Assembly: GCA_023639215.1 (NCBI GenBank) | Contig: CP097899.1 | Coordinates: 1,308,501-1,372,500, forward strand | Origin: Candidatus Pristimantibacillus lignocellulolyticus | GTDB lineage: Bacteria > Bacillota > Bacilli > Paenibacillales > Paenibacillaceae | Length of the DNA: 64,000 nt | Direction of reading: 5' to 3' | Part shown: piece after piece, positions 8,605 to 16,859 of the stretch | Position numbering within the stretch: the stretch's first letter is position 1 | Layout: each line of letters starts with the position of its first letter | Translations under genes and position numbers: made by a program | Notes under the pieces: model-generated | Told to the model about the DNA's origin: nothing | The model's input: the letters and a program-made list of their open reading frames with translations, nothing else | Database searches by the model: none

Positions 8605-9225
8605 TTAATCATTAACTGCCATAACACCTAATGGACCATCATCAACGACGATATCTGCAATATCATAGACGGATATCGGAAATATTGGAAAGCCAAATAC
8701 ATAAGGTGTAATGTCATATAATTGATAGTAGAGCACTAATGTTTTATCAGCAATATAGAATGACTGTTCAGGATCAATTGTAGTAAATGGCTCAAATGTC
8801 TCAATGCCACGTTGCTTAATTTGATCGGCAACTAACTTAGATAATCGGCTTACATAATCACTACCGGCTATAAATAATTCAGAAAGTACATACTGCTTTT
8901 CTTTCCCCATATCGAACGTCATCGACTTCAAATACCGCATACCATGCGCGGCATGAGCATGATACGCCGAATTAGATTGCGTAATGCTCAATATATTACG
9001 CTGATTATTTTTCACTTCATAAGACCCCATCATAATGCTTAACGTTTCAGGAGAATCACCAATTAGCATATGAATAAGTTGCTGCGTCTGTTCTGCCAAT
9101 CTGTTATTCACTTCTTGTTGCCACTCTTTATTAGTTACTCCAACAACTTCGGGATAAGAGACGATTTTTTCTGGCCCATTGGATACGATATTTGTCTGAA
9201 TGCATAACGGAAACATCTCTGACAT
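8605..9225 (-). CDS. Stand-alone DUF3298 (RsiV C-terminal-like) protein, function unknown
   Basis: 206 residues with no signal peptide and no membrane helix. Its last third matches the RsiV ectodomain encoded 2 kb away: IDPEQSFYIADKTLVLYYQL here against IDPEQSFYITEEGKLVVAFD there, followed by similar proline-rich ends. The N-terminal half resembles the DUF4163 part. The ATG at 9225 is preceded by GAGG with 10-base spacing; a TTG two codons earlier is too close to it. It looks like an RsiV sensor domain without the sigma-binding tail or membrane anchor. A cytosolic ligand-binding or decoy role is possible, but nothing in the sequence decides it. Confidence 0.7.
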   Translation of the reverse strand: MSEMFPLCIQTNIVSNGPEKIVSYPEVVGVTNKEWQQEVNNRLAEQTQQLIHMLIGDSPETLSIMMGSYEVKNNQRNILSITQSNSAYHAHAAHGMRYLKSMTFDMGKEKQYVLSELFIAGSDYVSRLSKLVADQIKQRGIETFEPFTTIDPEQSFYIADKTLVLYYQLYDITPYVFGFPIFPISVYDIADIVVDDGPLGVMAVND

Positions 9226-9447
9226 TATCAATCATCCTCTAACTTTTTTTCTATCTTATTCTAAATGGGCTTGTGTCGTGAGAGATGGCTAATTGTTTTG
9301 TTACGTTAATACTTTCAGCTAATTTTTAGTGCTTATATTGTTGAGTAGCTTTATAATAGTACATATAGAACATATTCCAAAAAATTACTATTATATATAA
9401 TCTATGAACTCAATGTCTGTATACAAATAATTAAGGAAGTGACTCGT

Positions 9448-9780
9448 ATGGGGATTTCATCAATTTCAGGAGGTAGTTCTTTTGCCGTATCAACATCTGA
9501 TAACAGCACCTCAAGTCTTGAAAAACAATTGGTTAAACTTATGAAGCAATTACAAGAAGTTCAAAAGAGTGATGATGATGAAAAAACAAAACAAATGAAG
9601 ATTCAACTAATTCAACAACAAATTCAGATGATTCAGCTACAAATTCAGCAAAAACAAGCAAATGCTGCTAAGGCTGAAGCGGAGCGTGCTAAGGCTTCTC
9701 AAGAAGTTAATAGCAACTCAACTTCAACAACATCTGCGAATAATATACTTAACAATAGCACGTTCGATTTACGTGTATAA
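9448..9780 (+). CDS. FlxA-like coiled-coil protein
   Basis: 110-residue protein beginning MGISSISGGSSF, followed by a long Gln-rich amphipathic coil (about 28-90) with repeats such as IQLIQQQIQMIQLQIQQKQ, and a Ser/Thr/Asn-rich tail. This is the pattern of the FlxA-like family, small proteins of unclear function sometimes linked to flagellar regulons. ATG at 9448 has AAGGA at 10-base spacing; a GTG three codons earlier is too close. No flagellar genes are nearby. Confidence 0.75.
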   Translation: MGISSISGGSSFAVSTSDNSTSSLEKQLVKLMKQLQEVQKSDDDEKTKQMKIQLIQQQIQMIQLQIQQKQANAAKAEAERAKASQEVNSNSTSTTSANNILNNSTFDLRV

Positions 9781-9802
9781 TTGTAAGTTATACACGTAAA
9801 TC
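9766..9802 (+). repeat. Perfect 15 bp inverted repeat spanning the FlxA-like stop codon
   Basis: GATTTACGTGTATAA (9766-9780, the last codons and stop) is the exact reverse complement of 9788-9802, with a 7-base loop. It precedes the real terminator, so the transcript ends in two tandem hairpins. Confidence 0.9.
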
Positions 9803-9805
9803 AAG

Positions 9806-9842
9806 AAGGGAACTATGCTTATATCGCATAGTTCCCTTTTTT
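9806..9842 (+). terminator. Terminator after the FlxA-like gene
   Basis: AAGGGAACTATGC pairs with GCATAGTTCCCTT, followed by TTTTT. The stem is 13 bp and perfect. Confidence 0.92.
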
Positions 9843-9952
9843 AGTTCAACCTACGATTGATCCTTCCTGTACATAGTCATCTAGTCACCTCTTGGAAATA
9901 ATGCCCTACAAAATATTATTCCCTTCTTTATCGCGAACCACGCTTAATTATA

Positions 9953-10432
9953 TTAGTAGCCCAGTTCCTTAAGCATACGTGATAATGTACTTAATCTTTC
10001 TCCGATTAATTCACCATCTTCACTTAATACTTGATTGAATAGCTTAATGTCTTCGTCTATTCTCTCATTATTATCGCATACACCAATGGTCATCGCATCA
10101 CCTTGTAATCCCACACGTTCGATGACAGGATTTTCTGGATTATACAGTTTCTCATAACGATATGCTTCTTGAAAATGTAATTTCGATTGGCACACCATAA
10201 TCGCAAGATCGATTACACGATGTAAAGGTAGTTCTTCTGATTGTCTCGACCACTTACCTCCCGTATGTCTCCACACTTTTGCAGAAATATCGAGTTTCCC
10301 GCGATCATTCCACTGTGCCAATCCAAGTGAGATTCCTTTTGCATCACTATTGTAAGCATATTTTCCATCTACATTCTCATAATTTTCGCAAACAATTACC
10401 GGTTTATGTTTTAACGTTGTTGGAATTTTCAT
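9953..10432 (-). CDS. Conserved hypothetical protein (DUF6530-like)
   Basis: 159-residue soluble protein beginning MKIPTTLKHKPVIVCENYEN. It is rich in charged residues, with no signal peptide, membrane helix or recognisable catalytic motif. I associate it with the DUF6530 family from memory, with moderate certainty. The ATG follows AGGAGG. It stands alone on the minus strand, with an unusual AT-rich palindrome 33 bp upstream that may hold its operator. No function can be assigned. Confidence 0.6.
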   Translation of the reverse strand: MKIPTTLKHKPVIVCENYENVDGKYAYNSDAKGISLGLAQWNDRGKLDISAKVWRHTGGKWSRQSEELPLHRVIDLAIMVCQSKLHFQEAYRYEKLYNPENPVIERVGLQGDAMTIGVCDNNERIDEDIKLFNQVLSEDGELIGERLSTLSRMLKELGY

Positions 10433-10464
10433 TGTTAATCCTCCTGGGATTCGAATTGTTCAAT

Positions 10465-10495
10465 TTAGTAATTTACTAATTTACTAAATTACTAA
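10465..10495. promoter_or_regulatory. 31 bp AT-rich near-palindrome upstream of the DUF6530-like gene
   Basis: The segment begins TTAGTAATTTACTAA and ends TTACTAAATTACTAA; it equals its reverse complement except at two positions. It is built from repeated TTACTAA units about 7-8 bp apart, a pattern suited to cooperative binding of a dimeric regulator. It lies just upstream of the ribosome binding site of the minus-strand gene. Confidence 0.6.
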
Positions 10496-10600
10496 CTCCA
10501 AAAATATAATACTTCACTATACATCTAAAGTCAACAGGAGGATACATCTTGGATAATATCAAACTCCATTTTATCGCTGGATATTAACATACTATTGCGT

Positions 10601-10634
10601 CCATACTATTTTACAGTATGTCAAAATAGTATGG
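10601..10634. promoter_or_regulatory. 12 bp inverted repeat in the 10.4-10.7 kb intergenic region
   Basis: CCATACTATTTT (10601-10612) and AAAATAGTATGG (10623-10634) are perfect inverted copies around ACAGTATGTC. No T-run follows, so it is more likely an operator than a terminator. The gene it serves is not clear; it is 109 bp upstream of the AHSA1/ArsR operon. Confidence 0.55.
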
Positions 10635-10674
10635 ATCGATTTGCAGTGTTCAAAAACAACAACAATATAATCAT

Positions 10675-10725
10675 TTGCCGCGTATAGATTTTCATGATAC
10701 GATAACATAACACCTTAAGGTGTTA
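10675..10725 (+). promoter_or_regulatory. SigA promoter with palindromic operator of the AHSA1-ArsR operon
   Basis: TTGCCG (10675-10680), 17 bases, then TACGAT (10698-10703) form a good vegetative promoter. A perfect 18 bp palindrome, TAACACCTTAAGGTGTTA, occupies 10708-10725, over the expected transcription start. This is where an autoregulating ArsR-type repressor would bind. Confidence 0.75.
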
Positions 10726-10742
10726 CTTAAAGGAGGATAATT

Positions 10743-11171
10743 ATGAATACTGAAGAAACTTTACAAGATATACGTAAAACAATTGTGCTACAAGCACCTA
10801 TTGATAAGGTATGGAAAACCGTTGCCACATCAGAAGGTATTGCAAGTTGGTGGATGCCTAACACTTTTGTAGCCGTTGTCGGAAAACAGTTTATCCTACA
10901 TGCCGCTCAATTTGGAGATTCACCTTGTATCGTCACCGATATTGAACCACCTTATCGTCTTGGATTTGACTGGGGCAAAGATTGGCATTTAGAATTTCAA
11001 TTGAAGCAATTATCTGATACAACGACTGAATTCACATTGATCCATTCTGGCTGGGATGCTAATACGATGACCGAATTTGGTCAACCACATTCCATTATTC
11101 ATAGTATTATGAACGGTGGTTGGGACAGTATCGTACAGGACAAGTTACCTTCAATTGTGGAGCAATCATAA
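10743..11171 (+). CDS. SRPBCC/AHSA1 domain protein
   Basis: 142-residue START-like fold protein: IVLQAPIDKVWKTVATSEGI, then SWWMPN, and a C-terminal helix ending GGWDSIVQDKLPSI. This is the AHSA1 family of small lipid- or ligand-binding proteins, often encoded beside ArsR-type regulators in Bacillota. The stop codon touches the start of the ArsR gene (TAAATG), so the two are translationally coupled. Ligand unknown. Confidence 0.88.
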   Translation: MNTEETLQDIRKTIVLQAPIDKVWKTVATSEGIASWWMPNTFVAVVGKQFILHAAQFGDSPCIVTDIEPPYRLGFDWGKDWHLEFQLKQLSDTTTEFTLIHSGWDANTMTEFGQPHSIIHSIMNGGWDSIVQDKLPSIVEQS

Positions 11172-11492
11172 ATGACCGCTCCAGTACTAAAGCAAGATGT
11201 ATTCCAAGCAATTTCTGACCCCACCCGAAGAACAATGCTTGTACTACTTGCAAATGGTGAATTGCCGATTACTGCGATTACTACTCATTTCCCTATTTCC
11301 CGTACTGCTGTCAATAAACATTTATACGTCCTGAATGATGCAGGGCTTGTAAGTAAGCGAAAGCTTGGGCGTGAAACACGTTATCGATTGGAGGCCGCAC
11401 CGTTAGTTCAAATACAAGATTGGCTTTCATTCTTTGAGGTCTATTGGGATAATCGCTTATTAGCTTTAAAAAACATTGTAGAACAAGACTAA
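11172..11492 (+). CDS. ArsR-family winged-helix repressor
   Basis: 106-residue winged-helix protein with the typical opening VFQAISDPTRRTMLVLLANG and recognition helix ISRTAVNKHLYVL. It has no CxC metal site, so it belongs to the non-metal ArsR group that accompanies AHSA1 proteins. It begins immediately after the AHSA1 stop codon. The perfect palindrome at 10708-10725 over the operon promoter is its probable operator. Confidence 0.9.
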   Translation: MTAPVLKQDVFQAISDPTRRTMLVLLANGELPITAITTHFPISRTAVNKHLYVLNDAGLVSKRKLGRETRYRLEAAPLVQIQDWLSFFEVYWDNRLLALKNIVEQD

Positions 11493-11498
11493 CATAAG

Positions 11499-11527
11499 AC
11501 CATTCCATTTCTATTGGAATGGTTTTA
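11499..11527 (+). terminator. Terminator after the ArsR gene
   Basis: ACCATTCCA pairs with TGGAATGGT around TTTCTAT; TTTTA follows. Confidence 0.85.
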
Positions 11528-11624
11528 TACTTCTATTGATACTTATTTTTCAATGTATCGTCATGACTTATTGCAGCATGAACATCTTAATATAATATCC
11601 TACTTTTGAAAGGAGTTAGTGACA

Positions 11625-12608
11625 TTGAAATATAGACAATTAGGTAAAACAGACTTACGTATAAGCGAAGTTAGCTTTGGTACATGGGGAATTGGAGGGG
11701 ACTGGGGGACAGTCTCGGATGAAGTCTCTTTACAAGCGTTACATACCGCTATGGAGCAAGGTGTTAACTTCTTCGATACAGCCGATGTATACGGTAATGG
11801 ACATAGTGAAGAACTGCTAGCCAAAGCTACAGCAGGTAGGGAATCAGAAATCTATATCGCTACAAAATTTTGTCGCAAAGGCAATATTAATGATCCCGCC
11901 AACTATACAGAGGAAGCGGTTCGTGCCTATTGCGAAGCAAGCTTACAGCGGCTAAAGCGTGAGCAAATTGACTTGTATCAAATTCACTGTCCTTCATTCG
12001 ATATATTAAAGCAAGGATTAGTATTTGAAGTACTTGATAAGTTAAAGGATGAAGGTAAGATTCGCTATTACGGCGTTAGCGTTGAAAGTGTAGAAGAAGG
12101 ATTATTTTGCATGGAACAATCGAATGTTAGTGCTTTGCAAGTAATCTTCAACCTGTTCCGTCAGAAAGTATCACAACAATTGCTACCTGTTGCCCAGGAA
12201 AAAGGTGTAGGAATTCTTGCTCGAGTACCGCTAGCTAGTGGTTTACTTACAGGTAAATTCAATCAGCAAGCTTCTTTCGAGTCGAGTGACCATCGTAACT
12301 ATAATAGTAATGGAGAAGCTTTCAATGTTGGTGAAACATTCGCTGGACTTCCCCTTGCGAAAGGTCAAGAACTTAGTCGTGAGCTAGCTTGGATTGCCGA
12401 TGGTAAAGATAATATGACACGCGCTGCATTACGCTGGATACTAGATCACGAAGCAGTAAGCACGGTTATTCCTGGATTTAAAAATTCTCAGCAAGTACTA
12501 GATAACCTTGGTGCGCTAGATGTTCCTTCATTCACACAAGAAGATATGGCTCGCTTAGAGCAATGGTACAAAGAAAACGTTCATGCTCATATTCGTGGGT
12601 CTTATTAA
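11625..12608 (+). CDS. Aldo/keto reductase (YhdN/general stress type)
   Basis: 327-residue TIM-barrel NADPH-dependent oxidoreductase. Motifs: KYRQLGKTDLRISEVSFGTWG, NFFDTADVYGNGHSE (catalytic Asp and Tyr), IATKF (Lys) and YQIHCPS (His); the C-terminal cofactor region reads VSTVIPGFKNSQQV. The start used is TTG at 11625, nine bases after AGGAG; a GTG two codons earlier is too close. It is monocistronic with its own terminator. The natural substrate cannot be told from the sequence. Confidence 0.9.
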   Translation: MKYRQLGKTDLRISEVSFGTWGIGGDWGTVSDEVSLQALHTAMEQGVNFFDTADVYGNGHSEELLAKATAGRESEIYIATKFCRKGNINDPANYTEEAVRAYCEASLQRLKREQIDLYQIHCPSFDILKQGLVFEVLDKLKDEGKIRYYGVSVESVEEGLFCMEQSNVSALQVIFNLFRQKVSQQLLPVAQEKGVGILARVPLASGLLTGKFNQQASFESSDHRNYNSNGEAFNVGETFAGLPLAKGQELSRELAWIADGKDNMTRAALRWILDHEAVSTVIPGFKNSQQVLDNLGALDVPSFTQEDMARLEQWYKENVHAHIRGSY

Positions 12609-12671
12609 GAGTACAATTGCACTTACTTTACTAATTAAGCAAGAAAAAATGTAGGTCTGACGAAATACACT

Positions 12672-12709
12672 AGGCTACCTCTGTGCATTATATAGAGGTA
12701 GCTATTTTT
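12672..12709 (+). terminator. Terminator after the aldo/keto reductase gene
   Basis: GCTACCTCT pairs with AGAGGTAGC across GTGCATTATAT, followed by TATTTTTC. Confidence 0.87.
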
Positions 12710-12817
12710 CTGTTTGCTGATATATATCAAGCAAACCATAACTCTACATGCACCTCTCCTCTATCACCGTTAACCGCAGGCATCCATCATAAATCGTACT
12801 TAATTTCGTCAACGTCT

Positions 12818-12837
12818 GTTCATACTGCGTTCATATT
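12818..12837 (+). promoter_or_regulatory. HssR-type direct repeat upstream of the HrtBA-like operon
   Basis: GTTCATACT, GC, GTTCATATT: a nine-base direct repeat with two-base spacing, 45 bp before hrtB. The known binding site of the heme-responsive regulator HssR at hrtAB in Staphylococcus aureus is the direct repeat GTTCATATT-N2-GTTCATATT, so the match is one base short of perfect. No hssRS genes are in the window. Confidence 0.85.
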
Positions 12838-12881
12838 GCATCCTTAATATAAAGATGTAATCAAGAAAGGGATGAATAAAT

Positions 12882-13913
12882 ATGAACATGGCTTGGAAAG
12901 AAATTAAGAAGAGCAAAGCAAAATTTGTTATTGTTGGTTCAATCATTTTTCTTATTAGTTTTTTGACGTTTATTATTTCAGGGTTAGCAAATGGCTTATC
13001 ACAAGATAATTCAGCACTTGTTAAAAGTATGCCTCAAGGACATTTTTATATGAACAGCGATGCGAACGACACTTATAATTTATCTAAAATAGATAGTGAG
13101 CGACAAGAAGAACTATTAAGTCAGTATCCAGAAGCATTCGCGTTATCGATTCAAATGGGTTTTGTAAATGATGAGAACGATAAACAACACGGTGTTGCTT
13201 TCGTTGCAGCTACGGAGTCTGATCTATTCCCAACTGTTCAAGAAGGGGAAATCATATTAAATTCTGATGTACAAGAAGATGGAATTACATTAAATGCGAA
13301 ACTTACTAACGAACAATTTAGTGGACAATTTTCAGTTGTTACCTTTGCAGATGAACAAAAGTTCAGCCATGCTGATGTTGCCTTTATCCACGAACAAAAT
13401 TATAAGGAAATGTATCGTACAAATTCTTTGCAAATGATATTTATTCCAGGAGATGAAGAGCCAGTTATTGAGGGAATGGTATCTTTCTCTAACAGCGCGT
13501 TTTTGAATACATTAGCTAGCTATAAGGCTGAGCAAATGACGTTAAATATGATTATATGGTTCTTGATCGCAATTAGCGGATTACTGTTCGCGATCTTCTT
13601 CTATATGATGAACGTTCAAAAAATCGGATTGTACGGAATACTGAAAGCGATTGGCGTGAAGACAAGCACATTATTCCGTATGATGTGGGCGCAAATGATT
13701 TTTGTAACCGTGATTGCACTTATAATATCGATTAGTGCCAGTCAACTATTCAATGCAGTAGCTCCTGCAGGTATGCCGTTCCACTTGACTATCGGGGCAA
13801 CGATTATGTTATCAATACTATTCCTTATTATTGGTTTTATTGGTGCAACAATATCTGGTATTCAGATTAAAAAAGTTGAGCCACTACAAGCTATTCAGCA
13901 AGGAGAGATGTAA
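12882..13913 (+). CDS. hrtB: HrtB-like heme exporter ABC permease
   Basis: 343-residue FtsX/MacB-type permease: one helix near the N-terminus (about 15-36), a large external domain (about 40-215), then three helices (about 218-240, 267-290 and 305-328). The region SYKAEQMTLNMIIWFLI and QKIGLYGILKAIGVKTSTLF closely follow staphylococcal HrtB. With the ATPase that follows, it should pump heme or a toxic heme product from the membrane. The HssR-type repeat upstream strengthens the assignment. Gene order (hrtB then hrtA) is the reverse of Staphylococcus. Confidence 0.87.
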   Translation: MNMAWKEIKKSKAKFVIVGSIIFLISFLTFIISGLANGLSQDNSALVKSMPQGHFYMNSDANDTYNLSKIDSERQEELLSQYPEAFALSIQMGFVNDENDKQHGVAFVAATESDLFPTVQEGEIILNSDVQEDGITLNAKLTNEQFSGQFSVVTFADEQKFSHADVAFIHEQNYKEMYRTNSLQMIFIPGDEEPVIEGMVSFSNSAFLNTLASYKAEQMTLNMIIWFLIAISGLLFAIFFYMMNVQKIGLYGILKAIGVKTSTLFRMMWAQMIFVTVIALIISISASQLFNAVAPAGMPFHLTIGATIMLSILFLIIGFIGATISGIQIKKVEPLQAIQQGEM

Positions 13914-13914
13914 T

Positions 13915-14589
13915 ATGACTACACTAACGATATCGAAGCTAACGAAAACATTTTCCAATGGTGAAGTGAGTGAACAAATATTAAAAGGTATCAATCTCGA
14001 AGTAAATAGTGGTGAGGTTACAGCTCTTGTCGGAGCTTCTGGATCTGGGAAAAGTACTTTGCTAACGATTGCTGCTGGTCTACAAAGCGCATCTAGTGGA
14101 CAGATTATGTTTCAGGGCAAGGATCTCACAACGATGTCACAAGAGGGTATTCGACAACTACGTGCCTCGCAGTTCGGCTTTGTGTTTCAATCAGCGCATC
14201 TCGTACCGTTTCTTACGGTTGAAGATCAGTTATTATTAATGCTTGATGTAGCCGAAAACAAGCTTAGTAAGCAAGATCGCAAAAAAACAGTTAGCAAAAT
14301 GCTACAGCTTGTCGGGATGGAACATCGTCAGCACGCTTATCCATCTTCCTTATCTGGAGGAGAGAAACAACGTGTCGCGATTGCTCGAGCAATCATTCAT
14401 CAACCAAAAATATTGTTCGCAGATGAACCGACTGCAAGCTTAGATTCTAGTCGTTCGAAGGATGTTATGACTCTTCTTCAATCGATTACGAAAAAGCTTA
14501 ACATTGCAACACTACTCGTTACACATGATGAAGAAATGCTACCTTTCGCAGATCGTATCATTACAATGCGTGATGGTGTCATCCTATAA
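13915..14589 (+). CDS. hrtA: HrtA-like heme exporter ABC ATPase
   Basis: 224-residue ATPase with Walker A GASGSGKST, signature LSGGEKQRVAIARA, Walker B ILFADEPTASLD and the switch His in VTHD. It belongs to the LolD/MacB/HrtA group. The start is the ATG one base after the hrtB stop, with AGGAGAG inside the end of hrtB; the longer open frame upstream overlaps hrtB and is not used. Confidence 0.9.
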   Translation: MTTLTISKLTKTFSNGEVSEQILKGINLEVNSGEVTALVGASGSGKSTLLTIAAGLQSASSGQIMFQGKDLTTMSQEGIRQLRASQFGFVFQSAHLVPFLTVEDQLLLMLDVAENKLSKQDRKKTVSKMLQLVGMEHRQHAYPSSLSGGEKQRVAIARAIIHQPKILFADEPTASLDSSRSKDVMTLLQSITKKLNIATLLVTHDEEMLPFADRIITMRDGVIL

Positions 14590-14599
14590 TACGAAAAAC

Positions 14600-14650
14600 A
14601 AAGGAGCTAACGAATGTAGTTTTACACTACATTCGTTAGCTCCTTTACTT
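14600..14650. terminator. Bidirectional terminator between hrtA and the VOC gene
   Basis: A 21 bp perfect stem begins AAAGGAGCTAACGAATG and returns as CATTCGTTAGCTCCTTT around a short T-rich loop, flanked by A-rich and T-rich tracts that fit both convergent genes. Confidence 0.9.
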
Positions 14651-15030
14651 TATTGTTGTTCCATTATCGCAAAATAATTATTTTCTTTATCGGCAAAGTT
14701 AAACACTTTCCCACCTGGCATTGTAACTAAGTCTCCGACCGTAATTCCTTTTTCCTTAAAGCTTGTATATAATTGCTCCAATTCACTCGCGAAGAACATT
14801 AATGATGGCGTACCAAGATTCATATCTGGTTGCATTTCCGCAACTAATGCTTTGTTATGTAGCACAAGACTTGTACCTGCTTGTAAGGACGGGGCAATTT
14901 CAATCCATTTCATACCTTGACCATTATCAGCTTCTGAAACAACTACAAAACCAACCTGCTCCGTCCAAAACTTAACCGATTCATCTTGATCATTAACATA
15001 AATCATTACTTGTCCTAATTTGGAAATCAT
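14650..15030 (-). CDS. VOC-fold (glyoxalase/bleomycin resistance-like) protein
   Basis: 126-residue protein of two beta-alpha-beta-beta-beta modules: MISKLGQVMIYVNDQDESVK, FWTEQVGF, then a second half ending FNFADKENNYFAIMEQQ. ATG at 15030 has AAAGGGG at 8-base spacing. VOC proteins include glyoxalases, dioxygenases and antibiotic-binding proteins. Metal ligands typical of glyoxalase I are not complete, so no reaction is assigned. Confidence 0.85.
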   Translation of the reverse strand: MISKLGQVMIYVNDQDESVKFWTEQVGFVVVSEADNGQGMKWIEIAPSLQAGTSLVLHNKALVAEMQPDMNLGTPSLMFFASELEQLYTSFKEKGITVGDLVTMPGGKVFNFADKENNYFAIMEQQ

Positions 15031-15236
15031 CAATATCGCCCCTTTAACTAATTATAATCTTAGTATAATTGTCAGTATTTATGTTTGTCGATGAATTTAT
15101 ACTGCTCGCTTTACAAAAAGCATTACATGTTAACACCTCAATCGAGTGACCGCATCCATTTATAAAGAAAACACCAGCTATCGTCATTGGGGTTGATATT
15201 CACACTCCCACTGCCGAAACTGGTGTTTATGACTGC

Positions 15237-16277
15237 TTAATACTTACTCCAAATACGTGTATTTAGATCAAATTCTTCGATAAGACCAAAGAAAAATTTC
15301 AAATCTTCGTAAACTGCCTTCATCCTATACCCTGCGACATTGGTCTTATGCATCGGTTCTTCAAAATAATTAGAGTCAGAGGCTATCGCAATGCACATAT
15401 ATGAATCAACAAACGATATATCAATTTGTTCACTATGAGATTTTTTGAATTCTAATATTTGCTCCATCAAATTCGGAGACAATAAATATCTTGCCTCAAT
15501 ATCATTAGAAGTTCGCACGTTAAAATGTGCATTAAATTGTTCACTTTCCAGTTCAATCGCAATTTTCGCCGCTCTACTAGAACCTACCATTGAATATTTC
15601 TTAAACGAACCAAACATTTTTTTGAACAATCCACTACCTGGTGGAACAACATTCCGCGACTGTAATATTGTAATTCCTGAGAAATCCTTTTTGAAATCAG
15701 CAACGAACAATACTCCTGAAAATCTAGTTTCCTCTGTCGTTGATCTATTCCCTTTCGAATCCGTTGTTTCAGTAATTTCAATTAATGTTAACTCTGAAAA
15801 CCGAAATTCAGTTAAGCCTAACTGCCCTATAAGCAAATCTTCGCCCGTTGTTTTATCAATGGTGAAATCAAATAATTTACAGCTTTGTATCCAGCGGTCG
15901 TCCATACGATCCTGAGGATAATAGTTACAATAATAAATATGTTTTTCACTATCTGAGAGTGTTGCACATAGTTCTACCATTTTCGATGCAAAGGGTGCAA
16001 CAACATCCGACTTATACAGCGTTCGATATTGATCGGCACTTTTTTGCTTCGCTAGGTAGGCCATACTCGCTATTATTATTAATATAATCCAACCAATAAT
16101 AAAATAATAGGAATGATAACTTAAACTAATAATCGTACTAATCACATTAATAAAGAACAGAATCCATAGTATTTTGTAATACTTCGATAGCTTCTGAGCA
16201 GCAAGCTCTCGAATATGATCTAACTCTTCAAGTGGTACAGTAAGTCGTGCATTAACTTCTCCGTAAGTTGGTAACAT
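15237..16277 (-). CDS. DUF3137 membrane protein, LemA partner
   Basis: 346 residues with two closely spaced membrane helices (about 34-54 and 58-76) followed by a large cytoplasmic domain. The region FDFTIDKTTGEDLLIGQLG and RFSGVLFVADFKK is typical of DUF3137 proteins, which are commonly encoded next to lemA. It starts 5 bp after the lemA stop, with GGGAGG before the ATG. The pair is widespread but its molecular role is not established; a link to envelope stress is often suggested. Confidence 0.82.
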   Translation of the reverse strand: MLPTYGEVNARLTVPLEELDHIRELAAQKLSKYYKILWILFFINVISTIISLSYHSYYFIIGWIILIIIASMAYLAKQKSADQYRTLYKSDVVAPFASKMVELCATLSDSEKHIYYCNYYPQDRMDDRWIQSCKLFDFTIDKTTGEDLLIGQLGLTEFRFSELTLIEITETTDSKGNRSTTEETRFSGVLFVADFKKDFSGITILQSRNVVPPGSGLFKKMFGSFKKYSMVGSSRAAKIAIELESEQFNAHFNVRTSNDIEARYLLSPNLMEQILEFKKSHSEQIDISFVDSYMCIAIASDSNYFEEPMHKTNVAGYRMKAVYEDLKFFFGLIEEFDLNTRIWSKY

Positions 16278-16282
16278 TGTTG

Positions 16283-16846
16283 TTACCTCCCTAATATATT
16301 TCTTAAATTAACTTCAGCTTTCTTCTCTTGCGCAATTTCTAGTAGGCTTTCTTCACGGAAGCCAAACATCCCAGCTACTATATTCGTCGGAATAGATTGA
16401 ATTGCTGTATTATAACCCGCTACATTGGAATTATAGCTGCGACGACTAGCAGATAACTTCTCCTCTAGCTCATTAATTGTTCGTTGTAAGTGCAAATAAT
16501 TTTCGTTTGCTTTAATTTCAGGATAAGCTTCTGCTTGAAAATTAATCGAAGAAAGTGCTCTATCCACTTCCTCATACTGCTTTATTTTCTCTGCTGATGG
16601 TGGCTGATTTTGTAACCCTGCGCGTAGACTAGTAACCTCGGCAAGTGTTTCACGTTCATGTGTCGCATAAGAAACGACTACTTCAGCTATTTGCGTCAAA
16701 GCATCATAACGATTTTGCAAATAAACATCGATAGCAACTAAAGCTTCTTTAATTCGGTTCCGTCTACTCACTAGACCATTGTATGTAGCGATTAAGAAAA
16801 TACCAACAATTACAATAACACCAAGTAAAATACCAACGACTACCAT
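16283..16846 (-). CDS. lemA: LemA family protein
   Basis: 187 residues. A single N-terminal membrane helix is followed by the LemA signature YNGLVSRRNRIKEALVAIDV, then a helical-bundle region with NENYLHLQRTINELEEKL and a C-terminal FREESLLEIAQEKKAEV. ATG at 16846 is preceded by GAGGTGAT. It is first in a two-gene operon with the DUF3137 gene. Confidence 0.93.
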   Translation of the reverse strand: MVVVGILLGVIVIVGIFLIATYNGLVSRRNRIKEALVAIDVYLQNRYDALTQIAEVVVSYATHERETLAEVTSLRAGLQNQPPSAEKIKQYEEVDRALSSINFQAEAYPEIKANENYLHLQRTINELEEKLSASRRSYNSNVAGYNTAIQSIPTNIVAGMFGFREESLLEIAQEKKAEVNLRNILGR

Positions 16847-16859
16847 TGTCATCACCTCA

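Noticed and set aside
13831..13914. Longer N-terminus for the HrtA-like ATPase
   Set aside because: The extension overlaps the permease gene in another frame, and the ATG at 13915 has a good ribosome binding site and fits the family start.
15169..15228. AAACACCAG/CTGGTGTTT inverted repeat after the DUF3137 gene
   Set aside because: The loop is over 40 bases and the stem only 9 bp; possibly a weak terminator, but not strong enough to list as one.
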